Positions 11,354 to 21,685 of a stretch of DNA of 64,000 bases are shown here, one piece after another. This DNA is from Timema cristinae. Taxonomy: Eukaryota; Arthropoda; Insecta; Phasmatodea; Timematidae. A program made the translations under genes and the position numbers. Location: assembly GCA_039000515.1 (NCBI GenBank), contig JBCFYV010000100.1, forward strand, positions 55,923,433 to 55,987,432. Reading direction: 5' to 3'. How positions within the stretch are numbered: position 1 is the first letter of the stretch; every line of letters begins with the position of its first letter. The notes beneath the pieces were generated by a model. It made no database searches and was not told where the DNA came from. It was given only the letters and a program-made list of their open reading frames with translations.

Positions 11354-12660
11354 AGTGACGTCACTATAGAGGTAACTTCTCTTGCTCCCAGTATAGTGAC
11401 GTCACTCTAGAGATAACTCACTTCTCTTGCTCCCAGTATAGTGACGTCACTCTAGAGATAACTTCTCTAGCTCCCAGTATAGTGACGTCACCCTAGAGAT
11501 AACTCACTTCTCTTGCTCCCAGTATAGTGACGTCACTCTAGAGATAACTCACTTCTCTTGCTCCCAGTATAGTGATGTCACTCTAGAGATAACTTCTCTA
11601 GCTCCCAGTATAGTGACGTCACTCTAGAGATAACTCACTTCTCTTGCTCCCAGTATAGTGATGTCACTCTAGAGATAACTTCTCTAGCTCCTAGTATAGT
11701 GACGTCACTCTAGAGATAACTCACTTCTCTTGCTACCAGTATAGTGATGTCACTCTAGAGATAACTTCTCTAGCTCCCAGTATAGTGATGTCACTCTAGA
11801 GATAAGTCACTTCTCTAGCTCCCGGTGTAGTGACGTCAATCTAGAGGTAACTTCTCTAGCTCCCAGTGTAGTGACGTCACTCTAGAGATAACTCACTTCT
11901 CTTGCTCCCAGTATGTGACGTCACTCTAGAGGTAACTTCTCTAGCTTTCAGTGTAGTGACGTCACTCTAGAGATAACTCACTTCTCTTGCTCCCAGTATG
12001 TGACGTCACTCTAGAGGTAACTTCTCTAGCTCCCAGTGTAGTGACGTCACTCTAGAGATAACTCACTTCTCTTGCTCCCAGTATAGTGACGTCACTCTAG
12101 AGGTAACTTCTCTAGCTTTCATTGTAGTGACGTCACTCTAGAGATAACTCACTTCTCTTGCTCCCAGTATAGTGACGTCACTCTAGAGGTAACTTCTCTA
12201 GCTCCCAGTGTAATGACGTCACTCTAGAGATAACTCACTTCTCTTGCTCCCAGTATACTGACGTCACTCTAGAGATAAGTCACTTCTCTAGCTCCCGGTG
12301 TAGTGACGTCAATATAGAGGTAACTTCTCTAGCTCCCAGTGTAGTGACGTCACTCTAGAGATAAGTCACTTCTCTTGCTCCCAGTATAGTGACGTCACTC
12401 TAGAGGTAACTTCTCTAGCTCCCAGTGTAATGACGTCACTCTAGAGATAACTCACTTCTCTTGCTCCCAGTATACTGACGTCACTCTAGAGATAAGTCAC
12501 TTCTCTAGCTCCCGGTGTAGTGACGTCAATATAGAGGTAACTTCTCTAGCTCCCAGTGTAGTGACGTCACTCTAGAGATAAGTCACTTCTCTTGCTCCCA
12601 GTATAGTGACGTCACTCTAGAGATAACTCACTTCTCTAGCTCCCAGTGTAGTGACGTCAC
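11354..12660. repeat. Dimeric 45/41-bp array rich in TGACGTCA
   Basis: Monomers of about 45 bp (with AACTCACTTCTCTTGCTCCC) and about 41 bp (with AACTTCTCTAGCTCCC) mostly alternate, giving a dimer near 86 bp. Almost every monomer contains the perfect palindrome TGACGTCA next to CTCTAGAG. I count about 27 TGACGTCA copies; several of the others are TGATGTCA. TGACGTCA is the consensus cAMP-response element bound by CREB/ATF bZIP proteins. Whether it is bound here is unknown. Confidence 0.95.
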
Positions 12661-13014
12661 AGTATCGCAGCTAGACTGCCCCTGCAGTATACAGTTGGGA
12701 GTGTTGAGCGCGCTTAGAGGTCGCACATCTCTTGTCGTACCTACCGGACGTGCCTCTCCCGTTGTTCAGGTATTCACGTCCTCCACAGGCACGCGAATCT
12801 GTAGGGCGGTGACGTCACTCAAGCAACGTCCTCTACTCCAGCCGTTGGTCCGCTGTATTGTTACTGTCCTCACGGTTCCTACAGCGGGGCAGGGCGGGGA
12901 GTATCAGAACGGTGTAGGGGACATTGCTCTCCTTCGAGCTGATTATATCTGCAGTCCAATTTACTTAGGAAGAGCCTTATCTGGTGGATATAGGTGTTAC
13001 TAAAGAAGTTACTG
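12661..13014. other. Unassigned GC-richer segment
   Basis: An open frame of 102 codons (12695-13003, plus) has no recognised domain. One further GTGACGTCACTC lies at about 12809. I do not call a gene. Confidence 0.35.
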
Positions 13015-13200
13015 GATCTTATTTCATGGGAAGAACCTTATCTGACAGCTAAAGAAGTTACTAAATCAACCTTCATGTAATCATACATCAAGTCATGTGA
13101 TCTACAGATGTCACTACTGATAGAAATTATCAATAACTTACATATAAAATAACAATAATAATATAGTACATTGTTATCCATTTTGACGTAAAAAAAAAGT
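13015..13200 (+). repeat. Interspersed repeat family F, copy 2
   Basis: GGGAAGAACCTTATCTGACA, ATCAAGTCATGTGATCTACA, GATGTCACTACTGATAG and ATAAAATAACAATAATAAT follow in family order. A partial duplicate (GGAAGAGCCTTATCTGG) lies just upstream at about 12970. Confidence 0.75.
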
Positions 13201-13465
13201 TTGTATTTAATAAAAGCCTTTCAATGAAAAGTGGACTGTAAGTGACAAGATGGGCCCAACCGTCCTTTAGACTTGTAGTCAGGCTCTTTGACCACTCGAC
13301 CACGTGGACGGGTTAGTTCGGCAGGCCGGTGAAAGTGTCTGAGCTATGACTCCCTCCCTCAGAGCAGAGCTGAAAGAGGATATCGTCAGACGAACAGGGG
13401 CTAAAACAACAGAGATAGAGAGAGAAAATGGTAGGTACAGTCGAGTCATAGAGGAAGGACCTTTA

Positions 13466-13955
13466 ATCTATCTATACTTATAAAATAACATGTCCTGATT
13501 GACTGACTGACTGATTCATCATCGCCGAGCGCAAACTATCAAGGCTACAAGCATGAAATTCGGACTGTATATTCATTTTGTTATGTAGGCACCCATTAAG
13601 AAAGGATTTTAGAAAAGTCCACCCCAAAGGGGTCAAAATAGGGGATGATAATATGTATGATAATATGAATGAAAGTCCGTCATTTTGAAAGTTACATAAA
13701 CAAAATTTTGTATTTCGGTTATTGACGTAAAACAAATAAATACGTGTTTCAGGAATTTTGGAAATTTTATTTAATAAGGGATGAAAAAGGGGGTGAAAGT
13801 TTGTATCGGACTTGCATTATTTTTGATCTGAGGTCAAGTTATGGTCATCAACGTAACGTAATATTTTAATTAATCTGTAAATACATATGTATATTTTCGT
13901 ATTTGTATATAATCAACTTCCACGCGAGCAAAGCCGCGGGCAACAGCTATCTAGT
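13466..13955 (+). mobile_element. Helitron-like non-autonomous element (candidate)
   Basis: The left end ATCTATCTATACTTATAAAA, the following GATTGACTGACTGACTG and the GC-rich 3' end GCAAAGCCGCGGGCAACAGC followed by TATCTAGT resemble termini of widespread Helitron/Helentron-like elements. No Rep/helicase is encoded. The ORF on the minus strand within it has no known domain. Confidence 0.5.
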
Positions 13956-13964
13956 AAAATACAA

Positions 13965-14105
13965 ATACATGTGTTATTTTATATAAGTATTGATGATATT
14001 TGTCAACAGAGACAGTTGCGAATAACATGACTTGACGTATGAATAGGTGAAAGTAGCTATGGTATCTTGTCTATCTGTCAGAGTTATTCCTATGAAACGT
14101 AGTTC
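13965..14105 (-). repeat. Interspersed repeat family F, copy 3
   Basis: The reverse complement reads ATTCATACGTCAAGTCATG, then CTGTCTCTGTTGACAAATAT and TATATAAAATAACAC, in family order. It lies directly after the Helitron-like 3' end. Confidence 0.65.
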
Positions 14106-14139
14106 AATGTTCTCCGTATAGCAATCCCAAACCGTTCTT

Positions 14140-14375
14140 AAACATTTATTATGCCTTTTATGACGTCACTCAACGAGCCATTTCTTCTCATAATGGGATC
14201 CATTCAGCCGTACTTTCTTCTTATAGTAATCCTCTGCAGAATGTTTATCTTTTCACCAACTCTTCTAAGAACATATTCTTTACCCATCCCCCTATTTGTC
14301 GACTTTATCTTCACCTATTCTCCTCCAGCACCACAGCCCTTTACCAGTCTCTTTCTCTATCTCCAGCGCCTCACT
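14140..14375 (-). pseudogene. LINE reverse-transcriptase C-terminal relic (1)
   Basis: Read on the minus strand, fragments in shifted frames resemble the C-terminal part of non-LTR retrotransposon ORF2: a tryptophan-rich ...CWRRI piece, then an ...RRNG-like piece near the ACGTCAT block. The same order is seen at 17437-17795. Stops and frameshifts are frequent. It is a short relic with no activity. Confidence 0.55.
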
Positions 14376-14544
14376 AACGCACAGGTTAGTGCAGCCTATA
14401 CCATCTGGTATATACACCATGTACTAAGAGAGTTCAGAAAGTGATATGGTTCTCCGGCGCTTTACACATATATAGTATGCTAGCAATACCGCCTGTGACC
14501 CACTGTGGTATAAGAATTATATAAGCCCCCCTTCCCCTCGTGAA

Positions 14545-14808
14545 ACCCGTATCTCTGAAACGTATTTCTAAACCAGATTAGAAAGATTTTTCTGCAAAAA
14601 ATTTGTTAAAAATAGCCTTATTAAAAAGCCAATTAAAAATTATAAAATCTGGCTGGAAGGTGCATTAGGACCCCCTTCCGTCCACCTATGTTAAAAATGT
14701 CAGATCTCTGCGGGCCGTAAATTTGGTTGGGCATCTCACACAAACAAACAAACAAACAAACATACAAACACTTGATTTTATTATTAAATAGGTATAGATA
14801 GATATAGG
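14545..14808 (-). mobile_element. Helitron-like 5' end fragment, reverse orientation
   Basis: The reverse complement begins ATCTATCTATACCTATTTAA and continues into a GTTTGTTTGTTTGTTTG run, the same layout as the left end at 13466. No matching 3' end was located. Confidence 0.45.
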
Positions 14809-15950
14809 TCTATATAGAAAATTTTAAAAGCCAATAAGTCAATTTCCGTTGGACCTATTTTGACAAACGAACACTCATTTGAAAGGATAGAGTTCTAGGA
14901 TGTCGAAAATAGTAGCGTCAAACGAAAACCCTCTCTTCCTAGCGAGGTGCCATATTTCTGTGAACAGGGGTTCATCTGTACAATTTTACGGTATTTGTTT
15001 ACATCACCATGGTAACCATGATATGTGATGATTGTATATGGGTAAAAAAAAAAACCTATATACCAGTAAACCCTTGCGAAACTTTTGCACGTTCAATCTT
15101 TTCCCCTCCTCTCCCCCTAAAATGTTTTTAGTATTTTGTTTAGTTGTTGAAATTAAATACTCAGCGAAGTGTATACACAAAATAACAAAGAGAGTTTATT
15201 TTCGGTAATTGATAAAAAACATATTGTTAGATTTTTATTTTAACTTAAATTTTAAACAAACAATGTGCTTTATCGTAAAGTGAGTATGATATGTCTGAAG
15301 TCGTAAAAAAATCCTAACCACTGATACCATATTCATCGCTGTAGGATTTGTATTAGTTGAGAAAAAGGATGTTAACAACATAAATTATATACAGGATCTT
15401 TGCTTAAAAACAATAATTCGATCCTCACTAAGTGATACGGTGCAACAAATATATAGAGATAGCTGCCAGAGGGGTAGTTTTACAGTTCTCATCATGGTGT
15501 GAAAAAAAGGGGGGGGGGAATAAACATTCTGCTTGAGATTAAACACTTAAAAATCTCAAAATCTAAGCAAAGTTGACAGCCTGTAACGAATTAATCTTTA
15601 GGTCTCGTTTCTATATAACTTTCCTCAGAAAGAAAAAAAAGAAGTTGTAAATACATTTAAACAAGATAATCTTCAGCCAACGTTGCAACGATCAACTTGT
15701 ACTTTATATAAAATAAAAAGCGATCTTGTTAGACTGGAAATCTTACTCCAAGAAAGTTGTTTCTCAAACGTGGGTAGGTGTCGGTCCGATATAAAAGAAC
15801 AAATAGTGGTCTCTGTGGTGACACGGCTGGCCCAGTGGTAGACCTTGCGTGGGCGTGTCAAGGAATGGCTGGCTACCGGTCGAGGCAAGGTGGCCCAGAT
15901 ACGAGTAACTTCTACTTCTAGAGCCGCTGCGCGGGATGGAGAATACATTA
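14809..15950. other. Unassigned AT-rich sequence
   Basis: No gene is recognised. A minus ORF at 15673-15948 (91 codons) has no known domain. A stretch at about 15825-15905 has a tRNA A-box-like TGGCCCAGTGGTAGA but no convincing T arm. Confidence 0.4.
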
Positions 15951-15952
15951 TT

Positions 15953-16195
15953 TTCCGTCTTACCCGTTCGGGTTATACGCTTATGTACTAATTTAAATTT
16001 TAGGGATTTTGAAGGCTAGGCCATATTTAGATAAAGTGTACCCGCATTTGCATGGAGAAGTAGAGGGGGGGGAAATTTTTTTAAAGAAAAAAACACCCTT
16101 AGTACACCCGACCGAGATTCAAAATCCGATATCCCTGTCATCGGCAGTCTAGTCTAACACGATAGTGACGCCTTAGACCATGCGGCCACCGGAGA
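15953..16195 (-). mobile_element. SINE family A, copy 5
   Basis: Reverse tail CCGTCTTACCCGTTCGGGTT, body with CCGCATTTGCATGGAG, and head with CCGAGATTCAAAATCCGA, TCGGCAGTCTAGTC and ATGCGGCCACCGG are in family order. Confidence 0.85.
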
Positions 16196-16720
16196 TGGTA
16201 AGAGAATAAATTAAAACACCTCATGTCGCTACGATATCACAAACAACCACATTTAAAAAAAATAAGACCTGTGGTAAATTCATCAATAGCTTATCTTGAT
16301 GTGTAACATATAATCTATGGATAATTAATTACTAATTATGTAGAAGAATAATCATTCTTCACGATTAGATAGAAAGCTTTAATTTGGGACAGTTGTAAAG
16401 AAACCATTCAACAGATGCGCAAAAATTCTATACCCAAGAAATCATAAATAAAATTATAGGTTTTTCTCACTAAACACAAAAAAATCAATACACTAAAACA
16501 CATGCTTTAGTTGATCGTTATAATTCATTTATATGTTATCAATTACAAAACAACCTTGCCTAACATAGCCTAACCTAACCTGACCTAACTTTCCACACGT
16601 CTAACGATTGAAGATTAGGTGTTAGGTTGGATAAATTGTTATATTCAGCCTGCTGGAGACGAGCTTAAGGCCCTAGTGAAACAATAAATTTGCTAACTAA
16701 GTTAACCATATTTTTATTTT
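16196..16720. other. Unassigned AT-rich sequence
   Basis: A CCTAACCTAACCTGACCTAAC run near 16570 resembles the arthropod telomere unit (CCTAA)n but is too short and irregular to be telomeric. Nothing else is recognised. Confidence 0.4.
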
Positions 16721-16724
16721 GTGC

Positions 16725-16935
16725 ACCTTACTACCCGCCCGCACTATCCACTTAATTAGTGTACACTAAAGGGGAAAGAATGAGGTAAATATAAATTAGA
16801 GGAAATGTATCCAAATTTTCGTGGAAGAGGAGTGGAAAACCATTTAGGGAAAAAAACTTCCAGTACTCCAAACAGGGATCGAAACACGACCTTCCCATCG
16901 CGGACCAACCAGATAAGGTTGACGCCATTGTCCGC
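16725..16935 (-). mobile_element. SINE family A, copy 6 (old)
   Basis: Diverged tail (CACCTTACTACCCGCCCG), body (TAGAGGAAATGTATCC, GGAAAACCATTTAGGG) and box-B complement (GGGATCGAAACACGAC) are all in the expected order. Confidence 0.7.
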
Positions 16936-17362
16936 TTGTACACAAATGCAGGTTAACATTCCTAATATGGAATTAGTTCTGTAGAAATTAAAAGTGTTCA
17001 GCTTGGCGAGTAAATGTAATATTTCTTGTCCACAAAGATGTTAAAAATAATTTACTGTCGTTCTTTGAAGGTTGAGCACTTGTTGGCACATTTTTATAAC
17101 AACTACAACTTTACGACACTGAAATTACCCCAAAGTGACGATGTAAAGTGATATAAAAATATTTCTTAACGACCTATAAAGAAGAACATAATCTTGTAGC
17201 TTTATTTTATTTATCGTGAATAATCCTGTAATCACACGATACCTTGATTTTTTGGAGGGAAGGAAATTTTTTAGCACTTTTTAGAAAATACAAATACCAG
17301 TATATTTTTTATGCAGTCAACATTGATAACATTTTATTATAGTTTATAGATATTGATATTAT
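16936..17362. other. Unassigned AT-rich sequence with a family F tail fragment
   Basis: GCAGTCAACATTGATAACAT at about 17314 matches one end of family F in reverse. Otherwise nothing is recognised. Confidence 0.4.
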
Positions 17363-17795
17363 TATGTGTTCTGTCTCACTCCAGGTACATTCCTTCAGTC
17401 AGTGAACTTAGACCTCCATTGCACCCTGTCCTCTGTCTCCTCCTTCAGCTTCTAGAATTTTCTTCTTTCCTTCAGATTATCCAATATTTGAATCCTCCTC
17501 CTTCCTAAGCTCCTCTTTCCCTCAACCTTTCCTCCTATGACGTCATACAGGAGACAGTTCCTCCTAAGGATGTGTCCGATACAGTTTGCTTTGTACCGAA
17601 GAATCACATCTAAAATGGTTCTCTTCTCACCCACTCTTCTCAGGACTTGTTCATTTGTCCCCCTGTCTGTCCATCTGATCTTCTCAAATCTTCTCCAGCA
17701 CTACATTTCAAAGCTCTCCAAGTATTTCTTTTTCATCTTCCTAATAATCCAAGTTTCGGTTACAAATGTAACATTTCATCAGTTTATTCCTCAGT
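17363..17795 (-). pseudogene. LINE reverse-transcriptase C-terminal relic (2)
   Basis: The minus strand reads EKRTILDVILRYKANCIGHI, then LRRNCLLYDVIGGKVEGKRS, then LGRRRIQILDNLKE. This is the C-terminal region after the reverse transcriptase of non-LTR retrotransposons (the common GHILRRN...GRRR pattern). Upstream codons are shifted into other frames. It is the best-preserved match to the LINE relic that flanks the hAT element and gives the unbroken target sequence there. Confidence 0.8.
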
Positions 17796-17799
17796 ACCA

Positions 17800-18125
17800 A
17801 ACTTGTTGACCTAGAGGTCTCGAGTCGGGTTCGATTCCCGGTTGATTTTTCTCGAAAGGGGGATACATCCCACGGACACCAGAGTTTAGTTATTTAGGTT
17901 TAAATCAGGTTAAGATCATCATTGGCTCGACCCCATCATAATCACTATCATCATCAACTCATCTCACCCGGACATGTAAAGAGCCCCCACTGAAAGGAAG
18001 TACTATTATTACATTCTGGAGTCTCCTGTACAACGGTACATCAGTACTGGATGATCTTTCTACTACTGGGCTACGAGGGATGTAGCACAGACACGCCATT
18101 ATTATTATTATTATTATTATTATTT
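17800..18125 (+). mobile_element. SINE family D with ATT tail
   Basis: A tRNA-like half (GTCTCGAGTCGGGTTCGATTCCCGG region, box B GGTTCGATTCC) is followed by a unique body (CCGGACATGTAAAGAGCCCC, TACAACGGTACATCAGTACT, GGGCTACGAGGGATGTAGC) and an (ATT)n tail. A related reverse copy lies at 40270-40440. Confidence 0.7.
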
Positions 18126-18685
18126 GAAAACTGTGGATTCATACTGCCAACTTTTTAATCAGTCAATAAATAAAACATCAATAAAATGCTCAATTTTATT
18201 GACTTTCAATCAATGTTGATGATTGAAAGTGGACTTCATATGAAAACCAAGATAGAGTACATCTGGTGCTCCCTTTGCCAAGTCACGTCACCAGTGAAAG
18301 TGTCGTAGATGGTGAGTGATCTGTCACCATGCCAACCAACTAACAACATTCTCCCTATGGACAAATCACTCTCGTTTAGAATCTTGCGACACGTTTCGAC
18401 ATACCGTCCTTGTTTTCACCTGGTTTGGGATTCAAACCGCGCGCACTTGCTGTTTTTATTGACGTTATGTGGGGAGAACAGGAGAGGTGTATTAGGGCGT
18501 CATGTTTATTGAGGAGTTATACATTCACAACAAATACCCCTTTTGTCTACTTCCGGTGGAGTCCGTTATATGTGAGGTGCAAAGGAAACGCGATTTAAGG
18601 TCCGTATTTTTACATTTTTTTATAATAACAAGGACTTTGAACAGAAACTCTTTAAAATAAAATAAAAAGTTATATTCATATTTCA
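18126..18685. other. Unassigned sequence
   Basis: Two overlapping short plus ORFs (18309-18512, 18410-18598) have no known domain. A local inverted pair of ATTGACTTTCAATCAATG type lies near 18200. Confidence 0.35.
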
Positions 18686-18689
18686 ACAA

Positions 18690-18805
18690 GTTCATGACAG
18701 ATATTCAAGAATTGTTAGCGTTAATGTATGCAGAAAATCAAACTAAAACATATCTACTGGACTCATAATAGATTTATTTCTGACAAAACGTTTTTATTTA
18801 TTAAG
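18690..18805. mobile_element. MITE family E fragment (diverged arm)
   Basis: ATGACAGATATTCAAGAATTG, GAAAATCAAACTAAAACATA and TCTACTGG with a TTTATTTCTGACAAAACGTT stretch match the right arm of the family. The left arm is not evident. Confidence 0.5.
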
Positions 18806-18997
18806 AAAAAAAGAACTGTAAGACTCGCGCTCATTTCCAGTCCGCTTTAAAGGGACTAAGACACATTGTTGACGTTTAAATATACGGTGGATTTTTAAAA
18901 ATATAAATGTGGCGATCTTGAAATTATGAGCTATGGACATTTTTTCCCAATTCCCCCCCCCCCCCCCTCTTCTCCGTTGATCATAAGACTTTATTAT

Positions 18998-19262
18998 TAT
19001 TTATTTATATATATGTCCTCTGATTATTTTTGATTCACTGCGGATTACTACCCATCCCGGATTTTTTTTTCCATATTTATATTTATGAGGTGAAGATAAA
19101 GTTATAATTTAAAGGAAATATATTCGCATTTTTTCGGAAAATTCAGAGTGGAAAACCACACCCAGGAAAAAAAAACCTTAATGCTCGCGTACAGGATTAG
19201 AGCCTGTACCTCTCTATCACAAAAAAAAAACCAAACCGAGTGAGATTGGCACCATAGCCCGC
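18998..19262 (-). mobile_element. SINE family A, copy 7 (highly diverged)
   Basis: GCGGATTACTACCCATCCCG (tail), AAAGGAAATATATTCGCATT and GAGTGGAAAACCA (body) and AGGATTAGAGCCTGTACC (box-B region) are in family order, with poor head conservation. Confidence 0.55.
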
Positions 19263-19298
19263 GTATCCACTGAGTTAAGTTTTAATTTTAAGACGTCG

Positions 19299-19605
19299 AT
19301 GACCTGGTGGTCCAGGGGTAAGGTGTCAGACTTCTATGCTGGGGGTCCGGGGCTCAATCCTAGGTCCCGAAACAGATTTATCTGATTACCAAACCCTTCC
19401 TTCACCTCTGACAAGACATGTATTAATCACAACTTATGAATGTGTGGCATGCCAGGCCTACACCGTGGTTCGGATCCCACGTTAAACTGTAGGTCCTCCA
19501 TTTCATCTCACAATCACCCTAACATCACACATTAGCGTAAGAGCGTATAACTCGAACGGGTAGTAAGACGCTATGATGATGATGATGATGATGATGATGA
19601 TAATA
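19299..19605 (+). mobile_element. SINE family B, copy 2
   Basis: A full-length copy: tRNA-like head GATGACCTGGTGGTCCAGGG with box B GGGGCTCAATCC, body TTTATCTGATTACCAAACCC and CACGTTAAACTGTAGGTCC, then the shared tail TCGAACGGGTAGTAAGACGC and an (ATG)n run. Confidence 0.9.
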
Positions 19606-20010
19606 AGAATTTTAAGAAATCGGTTGAGATTTGCGTCTAGTGTTTTTTTTACGTTTTGTTATTGATGGGTTAAAATTCACTTTAACTGGCAAAAAAAACG
19701 CTTGAGACATGATATTAGCGGATTTAAAAAAAATACATTTATTTTTCTTTGTTTGTGTAACTAGAAATATTCTTCAATTATTTACTGCTGATAAGAATCA
19801 AATAATGTTACGTTTATGAAATGAAGGGAAATAAATGATACGGGGCATCGCACAGACTGTATCGCTTCTTCATATAGACACTTAAACGAAATAATACACA
19901 TTGTTATAGAAACACAATGGGGGTGGGGGGGAAATAAGCATTGTATTTCAGCAAAGAGCATATATGAAATACTAAACACTATTACAGAAACATATTTAAA
20001 GTACGTTCAA
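19606..20010. other. Unassigned AT-rich sequence
   Basis: Nothing recognised. Contains a short G run near 19920. Confidence 0.4.
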
Positions 20011-20014
20011 AGTA

Positions 20015-20340
20015 ATTTTCATGTAAAAATTAGACGCTAGTTTTTCTGGTAATGTTAAAAAATTGCCCTGATACTAATTTTAATGAAAATCGTTAGAGCC
20101 GATTTTGAGAAAATCACTTTTTTTCTTCTTCTTTTTGCCCTTAAGTTAACTACCCTTAAATTTAAGATTGGAAATTCAATTCCAAAAATCTCTGGGGGGG
20201 GGGGGGGGGGGGAGCACCTTAATAAAACCCTAAATACCAAGTTCTAGCCTGATTGGTAAAATGGTTTGGTTCTAGGTCGAGAGACAGACAGACAGCATCG
20301 CGAAAAGCACTTTTTTCGGTTTAAGGGGGTCATGAAAAGT
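20015..20340 (-). mobile_element. Interspersed repeat family G, copy 1
   Basis: The reverse complement reads TCATGACCCCCTTAAACCG, a GCTGTCTGTCTGTC stretch, CCTAGAACCAAACCATTTTA and CTTAAGGGCAAAAAG, in the same order as 60885-61200. A G run of about 19 interrupts it at 20193-20211. The CTGTCTGTCTG near one end resembles Helitron-like 5' regions, but the class is unproven. Confidence 0.65.
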
Positions 20341-20503
20341 CGACATTCATCAAACAACTGGACCCATTTTTTGTTTCGACGACCACAATATTTCTCTCTC
20401 CAAGGGGACGTGAGAGTAAAAAAAAAGTGTTAACGAAGTTACCTTTTTCTACATTTTGAAACTATATTGCGAGGCGGGTTGCATCTTAACCTGACGCGCA
20501 TAA
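20341..20503. other. Unassigned spacer
   Basis: Short spacer between repeats with no recognisable content. Confidence 0.3.
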
Positions 20504-20743
20504 GCGGTATAAGGCCATGCAAGAATGTTAGTGAATGCTTAGTGCGGTATAAGGCCATGCAAGAATGTTAGTGAATGCTTAGTGCGGTATAAGGCCATGC
20601 AAGAATGTTAGTGAATGCTTAGTGCGGTATAAGGCCATGCAAGAATGTTAGTGAATGCTTAGTGCGGTATAAGGCCATGCAAGAATGTTAGTGAATGCTT
20701 AGTGCGGTATAAGGCCATGCAAGAATGTTAGTGAATGCTTAGT
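20504..20743. repeat. Perfect 6 x 40-bp tandem array
   Basis: Six copies of a 40-bp unit (begins GCGGTATAAGGCCATGCAAG, ends TTAGTGAATGCTTAGT) are identical by eye. The lack of divergence marks a recent expansion or ongoing homogenisation. Confidence 0.97.
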
Positions 20744-21685
20744 GGACCGATAGTATGGTCCCGAGCACAATATCACTCCACCTTTTAACCTATGATGACT
20801 CAAGCAAACACACGCTAGTGTCCACATAGCATCCCCTTAGTCAAGTTCTGTCATACGGCCCTAAGCGCTATCACATTTAGATACCAATGTACTACTTTCC
20901 CCATGTGAAACCTCTTGTTTATCTGCTGATAATATTTCCCCTCTTCCACTGACGAGTTTACAGAGTCATTTACTATTTGCTCCTCTATAGCATCGACTTG
21001 CTTTTTGAGACTGCCCTATATCTTGTTTTATAATCTAGATATATATTTGCAACCACGGACTTTTTTATATCTAAATCATGGCAGGAAGACATTTTAGTGA
21101 CTAAACCAAATAACCTGAGCAGTAGATGATTTATTAAAAAAATTGGTTTCAAGTTAAAAAATAATAATTTTATGGAATTGCATAGCTTTTTAAAAAGTCG
21201 TTGATTAAAACGTAGATTTATTAAACATAGGAAATTGTATTTTGACCTGCCCTGACGTCAAAGACAGGCCACTTCCTTAAATGAGTTATATGTGCTTACA
21301 AGAAGATCGTAAAACATTTTAATTGTTTTAAAAAGGAGTCTCGCCTCTGTTTTCTCATATCTAGCCTTGATGGAAATGTTGTAGTGCTGTTTAGTTAGGT
21401 TCCCACTACTTCATTAGGACAAGACACGAAAAGTTACTACCCCTCTCCCCCTCCCAGCCCGCCCAAGGTTTTCATAAATATGTACACATTTCGACATCTA
21501 GCAGATTAAAATCAAATATTCCTGTCATGTAATGCGTGACAAAATATTAAAAGGTACTTTGATTTGTACTAGTGTGTGATATTTCCTCAAAAAGTGGGCA
21601 GCGTTTTCCAACTAATGGGCCTTTATTTGGCCTTTAATATAGGCGACCATTTTACAAACACACAAAAATTTAGGTTATCATTATA
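20744..21685. other. Unassigned sequence
   Basis: No gene, array or known repeat family is recognised over this stretch. Confidence 0.4.

Noticed and set aside
12695..13003. 102-codon ORF in a GC-richer patch after the CRE array, as a CREB-regulated gene
   Set aside because: Tempting by position, but the translation has no known domain, no TATA or initiator support, and it runs into a repeat fragment.
16560..16600. Telomere-like CCTAA repeats
   Set aside because: Only a few irregular units (CCTAACCTAACCTGACCTAAC), so at most an interstitial chance run.
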